IMG/VR virus record: IMGVR_UViG_3300021182_000009
Span: 1-20,366 of that record
Origin: a virus
DNA length: 20,366 nucleotides
Strand: one strand, 5' to 3'
The notes under the pieces: model-generated
What the model saw: only the letters and a program-made list of their open reading frames with translations
What the model was told of the DNA's origin: nothing
The model's database searches: none
Position numbers and translations under genes: made by a program
Shown: positions 1 through 7,744 of the stretch, one piece after another
Numbering within the stretch: position 1 is the stretch's first letter
Layout: every line of letters starts with the position of its first letter

Positions 1-524
1 CTGCTGGTGCTGCTGATGCCGCTGACTGAATCAATATGTATCTGTTGTTCTTGCTGTGCTTGCGGTTGTTGTAATCCAAGCGTTCCTGCCGTAGCACCGA
101 AGCGAAGTTGATTTAAACTATTGGTTGCTGATAGCCCTTGCTGTGACATACCAGAAAGGCGATTCATGTAGTTGTTATAGTAATCGCCAAAGATATTCTG
201 GCCTTTTTGTTGTAGGGCCATCATTTGATTCGCACCAAGACCTGATCCAGCGTATTGATTTTGAACGCCTAAAAGTCCTTGCTTCATGGCATTTTGATAG
301 CCGGGCAATTGGCTTACATCGTAAGCTTGGGTGTTGCCATCGCCCATGCCCATTTGAGCCATTAATTGTTCTTGTGCAGAAGCGCCGCCAGAAGTGTACG
401 GAGAAAGCGCAGTTTGTGACTTGGTGAATGCTTTGTTATAGGCCGCAGTATCTGGGCCACCGCCACCGCCGCCAAAAATATTAGTCCATCCACCAATTGT
501 ATTTTTATCTAAGCTAAAACCCAT
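1..524 (-). CDS. DNA ejection/internal virion protein, N-terminal part (cut by window edge)
   Basis: This frame is open from an ATG at 524 to the left edge, giving 174 residues with no stop. It begins MGFSLDKNTIGGWTNIFGGG, then has a Gly/Gln/Ala/Asn-rich body with LPGYQNAMKQGLLGVQNQYA and a following GLGANQMMALQQ stretch, and becomes Gln-rich near the edge. Low-complexity proteins with an LPGYQNA-type start and a G-x-x-x-N-x-x-AL-Q segment are common in podovirus genomes downstream of the gp10-like tail factor, where P22 keeps its ejection proteins gp7, gp20 and gp16. The role in DNA delivery is inferred from that position and composition. It is separated from the gene upstream by a weak terminator-like hairpin. 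The ribosome site is poor (TAGG-type, about 9 bases before the ATG). Confidence 0.7.
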   Translation of the reverse strand, partial: MGFSLDKNTIGGWTNIFGGGGGGPDTAAYNKAFTKSQTALSPYTSGGASAQEQLMAQMGMGDGNTQAYDVSQLPGYQNAMKQGLLGVQNQYAGSGLGANQMMALQQKGQNIFGDYYNNYMNRLSGMSQQGLSATNSLNQLRFGATAGTLGLQQPQAQQEQQIHIDSVSGISSTS

Positions 525-553
525 AAAGACGACCTAAAATTAATGAAATAAAG

Positions 554-567
554 GCCGTCTTTCCGGC
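554..567 (-). terminator. Weak terminator-like hairpin
   Basis: In the minus-strand transcript GCCG and CGGC can pair around a six-base loop, followed by CTTTATTT. It sits between the TAG of the 92-codon structural gene (582) and the ATG at 524. The stem is only 4 bp, so this may be a pause or a partial terminator. Confidence 0.35.
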
Positions 568-581
568 ACGATTAGTATACT

Positions 582-860
582 CTAACGGTTAGGCTGGGTC
601 AATTTGACCGTATTGACATTATTATCTAATGCCGTTCCACCATCCCAAACCGTAGCGTTCTTTAAATAAGACTTTAAACCTGCTAAATCGATGTACGTGT
701 CCCCTGCCTGACCTAAAGCGCTAGCAGGCACCCCTGACCCGATATGACAGTCATTCACTACACGATTATGTAGGCCGTTGATAATGCCCTGAAAGTAAAT
801 CGAAGGCTTCTCACCCTTCAGAACCGACTTATCAAGCTGTAATTGATTACCCTTGTACAC
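582..860 (-). CDS. Small virion structural protein with G-x-x-GD-x-YID motif
   Basis: This 92-residue protein starts at a GTG that overlaps the last codons of the gp10-like gene by 14 bases, and it ends with TAG. Residues near 42-58 read GSGVPASALGQAGDTYID, a pattern (G-x-G-x-P-x-x-x-x-G-x-x-GD-x-Y-x-D) that recurs in tail and fibre-associated phage proteins and usually leads into a short beta domain. A W-D-G segment follows, which fits. The gene lies between the tail accessory factor and the ejection protein, so a structural role in the tail or its plug is likely but unproven. I do not recognise a named family. Confidence 0.65.
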   Translation of the reverse strand: MYKGNQLQLDKSVLKGEKPSIYFQGIINGLHNRVVNDCHIGSGVPASALGQAGDTYIDLAGLKSYLKNATVWDGGTALDNNVNTVKLTQPNR

Positions 861-2295
861 CCTGAAACCCCGTCATGTACGCTTCGTAAATGTTCAGGGC
901 GCAATCACCGTTAACCTCGAATTTATGGACTAAATCTTGAGTCCTAGGTACTCGGATAGGATTCCTCCAGATGAGTTTTTTCTCCCTTTCTCCCACCCTG
1001 CCTAAAGATTGGTCTGGTAAATTAATGTAAGTCGCGCCGCCATTTAACGACCTTGAATAACTGATTTTAGGGTCTACAGGTTGCGGAAGTATTTGACCAA
1101 TGGCATTGACATTCCCGATTGACCCAACACCCATATCAGCGACTAATTCTAATTTGGAATAGGTCATCACCGCATCATTGTTATTGACAGAAGTCGTCAC
1201 CCAAGTCGCCGGAGTTTCAACCCCGTTTTCTGTGTAAGTGTTAGCGTCCATCTGGTAGATGTTTCCGTTAAACCTGTCCCCAACCAAAACCATGTTAGAG
1301 AAGTTAGCAGAAGCGCCGATTCTCCAAGAATCCACCCCTACAGATTTTCTTTTGTGCCAGATTCCACGTTGTACGTCATAGCACCACGTTACATCGTTGC
1401 CAGGGAAGGTTAAGCAGTAGCACTTATAAAAAGGATAATCAACAAAGAACCCGAATGAGCTTGTCGGGCTTGAATAGGTTGTGACTTCATTTTCAAAAGG
1501 AAGATCAGAAACTTTCTGCATCTGGCCACCGGATAAAGACCTTACCGTGAAGTCATCGGCTAACCAGAAAGCTGTGTTTTCAAATTTGACAAGAGTCTGT
1601 GCAGAAGCTATTCCACGATCAAGTGTAGAGCCTTGAATCCTTTGTACAGGGATTACGTCAGTCGTTACGACACCTTCCCATTGCTCGGTAGAATTCGCGC
1701 CAAAAGGGTACAAGGTAGAGCCTAGAGTCACCATTGCTTTAATTGAGTCTGAATTCGTATCCGCTTGGGCAAAGAATAAAGCGTTATACGTCAATCCGTC
1801 CAAAACATCGCTGCAAAAGAATTTGTTTGAATTCGGTTTGTTTAGCCAGAATCTGTCATTCCATCCCACTACAGAATAATCCGGCGTGTAATTAACATCG
1901 GTAATTTTAGTAAAGCTTCCGTCTGAGGTTTTGTAAATGTACCCCGTTCCATTTGTCAAGACTTGAATCTGTGGAGTGTCAGCACCGATAGCCGCCATTG
2001 ACACCGAACCGTTTTGTCCAGACACCGCGCCTACCAAAGTAGAGCTTAATGCACCAAAAGGACTTACGTTTATCTTGTAAAAATTAGAACCTGATACAAC
2101 GTATAGAACACCACCTGCGACTAACTCACCGCGAATAGGCCCCGTCCCAATCGTTTCAAGAAACTTGAAGGCAATCGCCCGTGTAAGCCTCTTAAAACTG
2201 CCATCGGCGTTCGTTTCCAGCCAGCAATTAATGACATCTTCCCGAGACCTTCGGGATTTCATGTCCTGACTTTTACCGCCTAAAGGTATTCTCAT
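847..2295 (-). CDS. P22 gp10-like tail accessory factor (packaged DNA stabilisation protein)
   Basis: The 482-residue product is close to the usual length of P22 gp10. It opens with the family-like MRIPLGGKSQDMKSRRSRED segment followed by INCWLE, where the gp10 N-terminus describes the viral genome product and its strain input. The body is beta-rich with repeated sheets (LYVVSGSNFYKI, GWNDRFWLNKPNSNKFFCSD, the LGSTLYPFGANSTEQWEG stretch and FWLADDFTVRSLSGG), as expected for the gp10 propeller-like fold. It ends in a VHKFEVNGDCALNIYEAYM segment. In P22 this protein seals the portal channel after packaging and connects gp4 to the needle and tailspikes. Its start overlaps the stop of the gp4-like gene as ATGA, so the two are translationally coupled. 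Confidence 0.85.
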   Translation of the reverse strand: MRIPLGGKSQDMKSRRSREDVINCWLETNADGSFKRLTRAIAFKFLETIGTGPIRGELVAGGVLYVVSGSNFYKINVSPFGALSSTLVGAVSGQNGSVSMAAIGADTPQIQVLTNGTGYIYKTSDGSFTKITDVNYTPDYSVVGWNDRFWLNKPNSNKFFCSDVLDGLTYNALFFAQADTNSDSIKAMVTLGSTLYPFGANSTEQWEGVVTTDVIPVQRIQGSTLDRGIASAQTLVKFENTAFWLADDFTVRSLSGGQMQKVSDLPFENEVTTYSSPTSSFGFFVDYPFYKCYCLTFPGNDVTWCYDVQRGIWHKRKSVGVDSWRIGASANFSNMVLVGDRFNGNIYQMDANTYTENGVETPATWVTTSVNNNDAVMTYSKLELVADMGVGSIGNVNAIGQILPQPVDPKISYSRSLNGGATYINLPDQSLGRVGEREKKLIWRNPIRVPRTQDLVHKFEVNGDCALNIYEAYMTGFQGVQG

Positions 2296-3251
2296 ATTCT
2301 TTGATTCGGTGAAATTTTAATAGGAGTGCCTTCGTCGTCATAACTCAACGCTTCACCCATGAGCTTTTCTGCGGTTGCTTCGATTCTTTGGTAAAGTTCC
2401 GTAGAGATACCAAACTCATCACAAGCCCTCAAAGCGCATAAATACTTGAAAGCAGGTAAATAGAATTGATCCATGTCAAGGATTGTAGTGGGGTCTTTCA
2501 TTTGACCTAACTTACATTCATACCAGAACCACACAATACTTAATGAGTTCTGTGGGATAGGCCACATATACATGGTTCCTTTCGGGATTGACCTCTTGTA
2601 GTACATCTGATTGGGTTGGCCAGTAGAGGTTAGTTTATTGTTTAACGTGTCCCACTCTTGTTGACTAATCATTGAGAGAGGTACGTCATTAACGTAGTTA
2701 TCCCTACGTAAAACTTGATGTACTCTGGAAATCTGCCTGATAGGAGTGGTGTAGCTTAAAATGTAATTGCCCGCACTCGCCTGACTTGGTAGAACGTCAG
2801 TGACTACGAGAGTAGGAGAGACGAACGAAACGCAAGTCGTCCAGAACAAAGAACCGTCATCTAGAGTAATGCCTACATAGTCTCCCGCTGTGATCAAGTT
2901 GGAAGGGGTGTTAACTGTGTACGTGACCCCACTCGTTACATCTGCTGCAATGACGTTAGAGACATAACTATTAGTCGCGTGCTCATCTTCTACAATGTAA
3001 GTATTCTGATTTGGTTGTAAAAATAAATAGCCCAATTGATAACTTGAGATATGCAGACCTTTCACCTGCATTTCTAATACAGCGTGATTTATGACGTTAA
3101 CCATCCGAGCGTAATTGTCTGAAGCGTTAGGGTTTTCACCGTCTACACCGACCTGCACTAAACTACAGACCGCGTTAATCGTTTCGGCAAGAGTCTGTTG
3201 AAAGTTATTCTCCGTCTCTGGAGAATAGGGTACAAAGGATCTAAAGCTCAT
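2292..3251 (-). CDS. Head-to-tail adaptor, P22 gp4-like (tentative)
   Basis: The chosen ATG at 3251 gives 319 residues. It has GGGAG eight bases upstream and overlaps the previous stop as ATGA. An ATG 15 bases earlier has no ribosome site. The N-terminal third is helical (QTLAETINAVCSLVQVG, then NVINHAVLEMQVKG). The middle is a beta domain (TSGVTYTVNTPSNLITAGDY). The last part carries the YYKRSIPKGTMYMWPIP block and a helical tail, LPAFKYLCALRACDEFGIS. Helix-beta-helix proteins of this kind directly before gp10-like genes are head-completion or tail-adaptor proteins that bind the portal. P22 gp4 itself is shorter, so this is a longer relative or an analogue. No muramidase motif is obvious. 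Confidence 0.65.
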   Translation of the reverse strand: MSFRSFVPYSPETENNFQQTLAETINAVCSLVQVGVDGENPNASDNYARMVNVINHAVLEMQVKGLHISSYQLGYLFLQPNQNTYIVEDEHATNSYVSNVIAADVTSGVTYTVNTPSNLITAGDYVGITLDDGSLFWTTCVSFVSPTLVVTDVLPSQASAGNYILSYTTPIRQISRVHQVLRRDNYVNDVPLSMISQQEWDTLNNKLTSTGQPNQMYYKRSIPKGTMYMWPIPQNSLSIVWFWYECKLGQMKDPTTILDMDQFYLPAFKYLCALRACDEFGISTELYQRIEATAEKLMGEALSYDDEGTPIKISPNQRI

Positions 3252-3514
3252 GTGAGTGTCTCCCATCCGGTAGCGGGGTTATAAGGCGTTACTGAAGGCT
3301 CCACAATATCCGACCTTGCAATAACATAAGTCTTTTGCGGTTTGGGAAACGGCGGAAAGTCTTGGGGCTGTCTTTCCTCGTAGTTTTCTTTCGTGCATTG
3401 AACACCGTCCCACCGTGTAGCGGTTTGATCAAGCTTCACAATGAGTCCCGTAACATCGTCAATCGTGTTACAAGTTTTCCTTGCGAATCGTGTTCTCGGT
3501 CTATAAGCGCTCAT
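3248..3514 (-). CDS. Conserved small phage protein, WDG...PQDF family
   Basis: This 88-residue protein overlaps its neighbours at both ends with ATGA junctions (3514/3511 and 3251/3248). It starts with a basic MSAYRPRTRFARK stretch, then a TGLIVKLDQTATRWDGVQC segment and EERQPQDFPPFPKPQKTYV. The combination of W-D-G, a charged E-x-R, and P-Q-D-F is a pattern I associate with a small conserved protein in podovirus morphogenesis modules that has no assigned function. Its place between the fibre genes and the adaptor suggests a minor virion or assembly role. Conservation is from memory and was not searched. Confidence 0.7.
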   Translation of the reverse strand: MSAYRPRTRFARKTCNTIDDVTGLIVKLDQTATRWDGVQCTKENYEERQPQDFPPFPKPQKTYVIARSDIVEPSVTPYNPATGWETLT

Positions 3515-3741
3515 TGAATAAATCTCTTGACTTCCATTAATTGGTTAATATGGTCTGGAGGGCATCTGTCTGACAGTAAAGGAGTCACAAATTTAAGGTG
3601 TTCCATTGCCTGATCGTATTCTTTTTTCAATCGACCATAAGCAGCCGCCTCGTTCTGTATTTCCTTGTGTTGCATTTCAATCACTCTTTCAAGTTCAAGG
3701 GTGAAAAAACTTCTGATATGTGCCATGATTTTTTTAAACAT
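3511..3741 (-). CDS. Small coiled-coil protein of unknown function
   Basis: The ATG at 3741 is preferred because GAGG lies five bases upstream, and it falls just after the stop of the glycine-rich fibre gene. A TTG 24 bases earlier would extend the frame into that gene without a better ribosome site. The 76-residue product begins MFKKIMAHIRSFFTLELE, a basic amphipathic or membrane-touching helix, followed by a long charged helix (IEMQHKEIQNEAAAYGRLKK...YDQAMEHL) likely to form a coiled coil. It ends near SDRCPPDHINQLMEVKRFIQ. I recognise no family. A chaperone or minor structural role next to the fibre genes is only a guess. Confidence 0.6.
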   Translation of the reverse strand: MFKKIMAHIRSFFTLELERVIEMQHKEIQNEAAAYGRLKKEYDQAMEHLKFVTPLLSDRCPPDHINQLMEVKRFIQ

Positions 3742-3748
3742 AAATACC

Positions 3749-4795
3749 TCAACTGTATTCCTCAATTACGATTTTACCAATTAAACCAGCAGCACCAGCA
3801 GCAGCAGCGCCACCGTTCACTGAACACCCACCAGCGCCTCCAGCACCGTTACCTACTCCAGCCGTACCAGCTCCCTGTGTAGTCCTTCCAGCTCCGCTTG
3901 CCCCCCAAATACAAGAGCCACCAGCGCCAGAAGATGCCAGCAATCCTGTAAGAGTAAAGCCGGGAGCGCCGGGAGCGCCTGAAGCATTAATATCGCCGTT
4001 TGTTGATATTGCAGGAGCAGCACCGCCAGCTACAGCGTTTATCGTAGTGCCTGCTGTTGCGCCTAAGCCGCCGATACCGCCATTTGCTGTGTAAGTTGTA
4101 CCAGATACCGCGATGGTAGTAATACCGCCTGTACCGCCTGTTCCACCAGCCGCAGCGCCCGCAGAGCCTACAGCACCAATAGCGATTGTGTACGTTGTGC
4201 CCGGTACGATTGTTAAATACTTTTCAAGATAACCGCCAGCAGAACCGCCACCGCCAGCCGCCGCGCTTACCGCGCCAGTATTAGCACCACCACCGCCACC
4301 ACCGCCACCTTGTAATTTAACCAGAATGTTATTACAACCCGCTCCCGGTACGTATGTTGTACCAGATCCAATGACGGTTCTTAACAGTCTGCCTGAGGTG
4401 CTCGCTACCGATGTCTTAATGGCTCCGGTTGAGTCTAGAACATACAATCCGTTAGCGTCTTCGTAGATTAAAGTTTCGTTTATCTGAAGCGCAACCGTTG
4501 AAATAATAGTGGTAACTGGACCGCTGGATATGTACTGCATCGTTACCGTGCTTGCTACCGTATCGGCATTTTTTAGCGAAAATGATTTTAATTGTATCGT
4601 GTGTCCAGACGCAGGAGCGGCAACAACGTCAACCGCTGTCGAGCCGTTTGAAGCGCCTATTCCCGCTGTTGGAGCCGGTGCAAAAGATGAGGCCGTTAAG
4701 TCAACCCATGAAGCCACCCACGGACAATCGTTAGTAGTCTTTGCGCCGCTTAAAACAACCTGTAGCTTTCTTGCTGTGGTATCTAAAATAATCAT
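3749..4795 (-). CDS. Glycine-rich tail fibre/adhesin protein
   Basis: The 348-residue protein has two parts. Residues 1-127 form a beta module starting MIILDTTARKLQVVLSGAKT, with CPWVASWVD and QLKSFSLKNADTVASTVTMQ, a domain I associate with phage fibre and virion-surface proteins. From about residue 139 to the end it is glycine-rich: TTYVPGAGCNNILVKLQ leads into eight consecutive glycines, then blocks such as GGSAGGYLEKYLTIVPGTTY and TYTANGGIGGLGATAG. Such polyglycine-sandwich regions form receptor-binding tips in several phage adhesins. The start is four bases from the stop of the preceding fibre gene, whose GAGG supplies the ribosome site. Receptor binding is inferred from composition. Confidence 0.75.
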   Translation of the reverse strand: MIILDTTARKLQVVLSGAKTTNDCPWVASWVDLTASSFAPAPTAGIGASNGSTAVDVVAAPASGHTIQLKSFSLKNADTVASTVTMQYISSGPVTTIISTVALQINETLIYEDANGLYVLDSTGAIKTSVASTSGRLLRTVIGSGTTYVPGAGCNNILVKLQGGGGGGGGANTGAVSAAAGGGGSAGGYLEKYLTIVPGTTYTIAIGAVGSAGAAAGGTGGTGGITTIAVSGTTYTANGGIGGLGATAGTTINAVAGGAAPAISTNGDINASGAPGAPGFTLTGLLASSGAGGSCIWGASGAGRTTQGAGTAGVGNGAGGAGGCSVNGGAAAAGAAGLIGKIVIEEYS

Positions 4796-4796
4796 C

Positions 4797-6029
4797 TTAC
4801 ATCCTCAAAGAAACTTGCGACCAAACCCGACCGTATACACTTGCCGCTATAGTTGCCGCAAAGGAGCCGGTTCCTGATCCTGTTACGTCACCTGTTAGTG
4901 TTATGGTTTGATCGCCAGTATTAGTGCCGCTTAAATTAGCTACCGCGCCATTAGCGAGCATTGCATTACTGATAGCCCCGTTTGCTATGGCTGTAGCGTT
5001 TCCTGTGGACGTTACCGGACCAGTCAAATTAGCGTTAGTGGTTACTGTTGAGGCATTTCCACTTAATGCGCCCGTGAAAGTGGTCGCGCTTAAATTATTC
5101 GTATTTGAATTGTAAGTAAGGCCAGCATTGTTTAATGGCTGTAGTGATTGTGTTCCTGACGCTGAAATAAATAGCGGGAAGCATGTGGTGTCTGTTGCCT
5201 CATTAACGGATTGTATTGTTTGCGGTACGATGTTAGCCGTTCCATCAAAGCTAACGCCGCCAATCGTTCTGGCAGTCTGTAGGGCTGTCGCCGTTCCCGC
5301 ATTACCGGAAATGGTGGAAATCGTCACGTTGCCGCTAAGCGCCTGACCGTTTACCGTTGTTGTAGTGGGTACTTTCTCAGTATCTAATTCATTGAGAGCG
5401 TCTTGTACGTTGGTTGCGGCAATGTTGCCTGCTGGTACGTTGACAATCTGTGAAGCGTTTTGAGTTAAGGTATAATCCCCCTCATAAGTCCACGTAATCC
5501 CATCTGAATAATAAAGACCGGCGGCTTTGTAACTTGACAAAGGCCATATTCCTTGAGAGGCAAGACAGATAGCTAATTGACCAGAGCTTGCCGCTGCTGC
5601 TGGGAGCGCCGCGTAATTCGCAACGGTTTTATTGGGGATGAAATCAGCATTAATCCAGCTAACATCATAATTGCTGCTCGTGTTTTTCTGGAGTATTTGA
5701 TTACTAGCGCCACCGGAAGGAATGCCTGCCGCTATCCCAAGGCCATTAACAGTCAGTGAGCCAGCCGTGACATTTCCTGAGGCGTTAATACTAGAAGGGG
5801 TAATCGCCCCGAGAGCAAGTGTTAAGTTTGGCGTCGTCGTTGGATTAGTGACAGTCGATGTAATGCCGTTAGCATCGGTAAAACTGAAGCTTGTGACCGT
5901 TCCTGAGCCGCCACCCGCGCCCCACTCAACATCAAAGTCAGTGTTGGATGATTTTTTTAGGACTTGCCCCGTAGTGCCACCACGCAACTGACCCGGCACA
6001 TAGGTTAGCCCAGTTTCGGGTATGGTCAT
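4797..6029 (-). CDS. Tail fibre protein with repeated modules
   Basis: This 410-residue protein is Ser/Thr/Asn/Gly-rich and beta-repetitive. Two copies of a 20-residue module occur at 17-36 and 106-125, each built as G-G-x-x-x-Q-(V/I)-L-(K/Q)-K followed by D-V-x-W. A classical fibre repeat (GNAGTATALQTARTIGGVSF) lies at 241-260. Near the C-terminus are short repeats such as LSGTNTGDQTITLTGDVTGS. These motifs belong to trimeric fibre shafts. The C-terminus (YGRVWSQVSLRM) has no obvious chaperone or enzymatic domain, so receptor binding may fall to the glycine-rich product encoded immediately after. Its ATG overlaps the previous TAA by one base (TAATG). Confidence 0.8.
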   Translation of the reverse strand: MTIPETGLTYVPGQLRGGTTGQVLKKSSNTDFDVEWGAGGGSGTVTSFSFTDANGITSTVTNPTTTPNLTLALGAITPSSINASGNVTAGSLTVNGLGIAAGIPSGGASNQILQKNTSSNYDVSWINADFIPNKTVANYAALPAAAASSGQLAICLASQGIWPLSSYKAAGLYYSDGITWTYEGDYTLTQNASQIVNVPAGNIAATNVQDALNELDTEKVPTTTTVNGQALSGNVTISTISGNAGTATALQTARTIGGVSFDGTANIVPQTIQSVNEATDTTCFPLFISASGTQSLQPLNNAGLTYNSNTNNLSATTFTGALSGNASTVTTNANLTGPVTSTGNATAIANGAISNAMLANGAVANLSGTNTGDQTITLTGDVTGSGTGSFAATIAASVYGRVWSQVSLRM

Positions 6030-6577
6030 TAATCACCCGCTTGCATTACGGTCAGATTGACTTTTCCTGAAAGAGAGCCATTAACTTTAGCTATACGCAG
6101 CAATGAAGCCGCGCCCGTAACTGTACCCTGCTTACGACCAGATACCGCTGAATAGCTGGTTAAATCCTGAACAGGCAAAGGAGCGTATTCCAGAACTCCG
6201 GCAGTTGGACCAGCGTCTAATACCGTGATGGTAAAAACAGTTGTACTGGTTGCGCTTGCTACTTCAAGTGAGAAGCCGTTAGTCGTATCCCAAGTATAAC
6301 CAGAGCAGCGGATTAAAACGCCGTCCCCAGCCACTAGACCATGAAAATCACCATCAACACACGTCAAGGTCAGTGTCGTCGTAGTGCGTGCAAATTGAAT
6401 GTTACGAAAATAATCAGGGCTAGCTTCCGTAACCTGTACAGAATAAGTACCTGTGGCCCCCTGTTGAGGGTCAGCCGTAAAACCGATGTTATAGTCATAC
6501 GAATAATGACTTAACATGACCCAAGGGGAATAAGTGAATGTGCCTGCTGAGTTTGCTGTAACTGTACGTGAACGCAT
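6029..6577 (-). CDS. Beta-rich virion protein of unknown function
   Basis: The 182-residue product starts MRSRTVTANSAGTFTYSPW and is beta-rich throughout (QQGATGTYSVQVTEASPDYF, FHGLVAGDGVLIRCSGY, TTVFTITVLDAG), ending KVNLTVMQAGD. It has AAGAGG eight bases before the ATG. The terminator after the beta-helix gene lies just upstream, and the fibre gene begins on its stop codon. Small two-sheet proteins in this position are often fibre-base or decoration proteins. I recognise no named family and infer a structural role from position and composition. Confidence 0.6.
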   Translation of the reverse strand: MRSRTVTANSAGTFTYSPWVMLSHYSYDYNIGFTADPQQGATGTYSVQVTEASPDYFRNIQFARTTTTLTLTCVDGDFHGLVAGDGVLIRCSGYTWDTTNGFSLEVASATSTTVFTITVLDAGPTAGVLEYAPLPVQDLTSYSAVSGRKQGTVTGAASLLRIAKVNGSLSGKVNLTVMQAGD

Positions 6578-6599
6578 GCCGAACCTCTTAATATGCCGA

Positions 6600-6624
6600 A
6601 AAAATAGGGGGCGTTTCCACCCCC
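6600..6624 (-). terminator. Intrinsic terminator after the beta-helix gene
   Basis: On the minus-strand transcript, GGGGG (6624-6620 side) pairs with CCCCC (6611-6607 side) around an eight-base loop, followed by TATTTTTT. It lies directly after the stop of the 352-residue beta-helix gene at 6632. Confidence 0.7.
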
Positions 6625-6631
6625 GCTAAAC

Positions 6632-7690
6632 TTAGGTTGGAGCTACATCCAGACCACCGGCAGCAGCAGATGGAGCAGACATATTCAGGAAGCTATTAGC
6701 CAAGAAGTTAGTATCGCCAAACTTGGTAACGCCCACCATGTCACAATCTTTAAACACAACCATACCGCCCGGAGATGCACTGGTAAAAGAACCCAGCACA
6801 GTCATTTGGGTAGAAGTTGATTTGATGTTGTTATAAAAATCGCAGTTCTCAAACTGGTTAGTACGATCTACACAAGAAGCGCCAGTACCTAAAATACCAA
6901 GTACAGTTGCAGAGCTTGTCCAAAAAGGGAAAGTACAGCCAGTAAACGTGTTTCTAGGGGTTCCGCCAGCCAGCTCAAGGGATGCGTTAGCAGCTCCGCG
7001 TTGGATAGTGTCATCACCGATAATGCAATTCACAAACTCATTTTCTCCAGTTGTTCCAGAGATTTTGAGAGAGCGTGAGCCAGCGTCAGCAGCAGAAGCA
7101 GCATCACACATGCCCTGAATGACACAGTTGTAATACTGGTTGCGCCCACCGCTATCAGTCCATGCGATCTGGTTAGTGCCACCGGTTGAAAAGCCGTTAA
7201 ACACAGCAATGTTAGCAAACACACAGCCAGAAGCCGTGACGCTTACGAAGTTACCAGAAGCAAAGGTCGCTTGTGTGTACGCTCCTGTCGGTGGAGCAAT
7301 ACGAGCGCGTGGGTTGTTAGAAGCAGCGCCAACACCAATCAAATGCACACCGTTTTTAGCCCAGACCAAAGTACCAACGGTCGGAGCAGTGCCACCAGCA
7401 ATAGCCGCCGCTGCAACTGCGTTAGCCAAAGAAAGGCGAGCTGTACCAGCAGTTGTGCTTGAGGATGTCATGGTTGCTAAAAGAAACACAACGTCATTAC
7501 GGCCCGCTACAGCAGCCCATTGTGCGCGGTACAGGGTTTGGAATGCCGTAGTAGGTGACATGCCATCATTGCCATCTGAGCCGTTAAGCGCGTCCACATA
7601 CCATGCTTGTGAGTTTGGGCCAAATGGAACGCCGCCAGTTAAGGGGACTCCAAAGGACGTAACTCCGTTAGGAAAATTAGTTAAAGACAT
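6632..7690 (-). CDS. Right-handed beta-helix (pectate-lyase-like) virion protein
   Basis: The 352-residue protein has the entry typical of parallel beta-helix proteins: AWYVDALNGSDGNDGMSPTT, then FQTLYRAQWAA. Beta-helix rungs follow with repeated N/C/F-containing turns (FANIAVFNG, QYYNCVIQGM, NEFVNCIIGDD, NTFTGCTFPF, NQFENCDFYN, MVVFKDCDMVG). The rungs are short and no catalytic residues could be assigned. Members of this fold include P22-like tailspikes, but this protein is shorter than gp9 and sits directly after the major capsid gene, so a surface decoration or tail-associated structural role is as likely as depolymerase activity. It has GGAGAG seven bases before the ATG and is bounded by terminators on both sides. 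Confidence 0.75.
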   Translation of the reverse strand: MSLTNFPNGVTSFGVPLTGGVPFGPNSQAWYVDALNGSDGNDGMSPTTAFQTLYRAQWAAVAGRNDVVFLLATMTSSSTTAGTARLSLANAVAAAAIAGGTAPTVGTLVWAKNGVHLIGVGAASNNPRARIAPPTGAYTQATFASGNFVSVTASGCVFANIAVFNGFSTGGTNQIAWTDSGGRNQYYNCVIQGMCDAASAADAGSRSLKISGTTGENEFVNCIIGDDTIQRGAANASLELAGGTPRNTFTGCTFPFWTSSATVLGILGTGASCVDRTNQFENCDFYNNIKSTSTQMTVLGSFTSASPGGMVVFKDCDMVGVTKFGDTNFLANSFLNMSAPSAAAGGLDVAPT

Positions 7691-7712
7691 AAGTTCTCTC
7701 CAAAAGTTAAGG

Positions 7713-7737
7713 AAAAAGCCCCCGATTAAGGGGGCTT
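7713..7737 (-). terminator. Strong intrinsic terminator after the major capsid gene
   Basis: A perfect 8 bp stem, AAGCCCCC with GGGGGCTT, surrounds a six-base loop and runs into TTTTT in the minus-strand direction. It lies eight bases past the capsid stop. No promoter is visible in the short gap before the next ATG at 7690, so later genes must rely on readthrough. Confidence 0.85.
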
Positions 7738-7744
7738 CCCGTTA

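Noticed and set aside
3749-4795. Possible diversity-generating retroelement variable region in the glycine-rich fibre
   Set aside because: No reverse transcriptase, template repeat or C-type-lectin end is present in the window.
4509-4877. Plus-strand ORFs over the fibre genes (also 5722-5991, 3598-3882)
   Set aside because: Antisense shadows of the repetitive Gly/Ala/Thr-rich fibre genes without start signals or known motifs.
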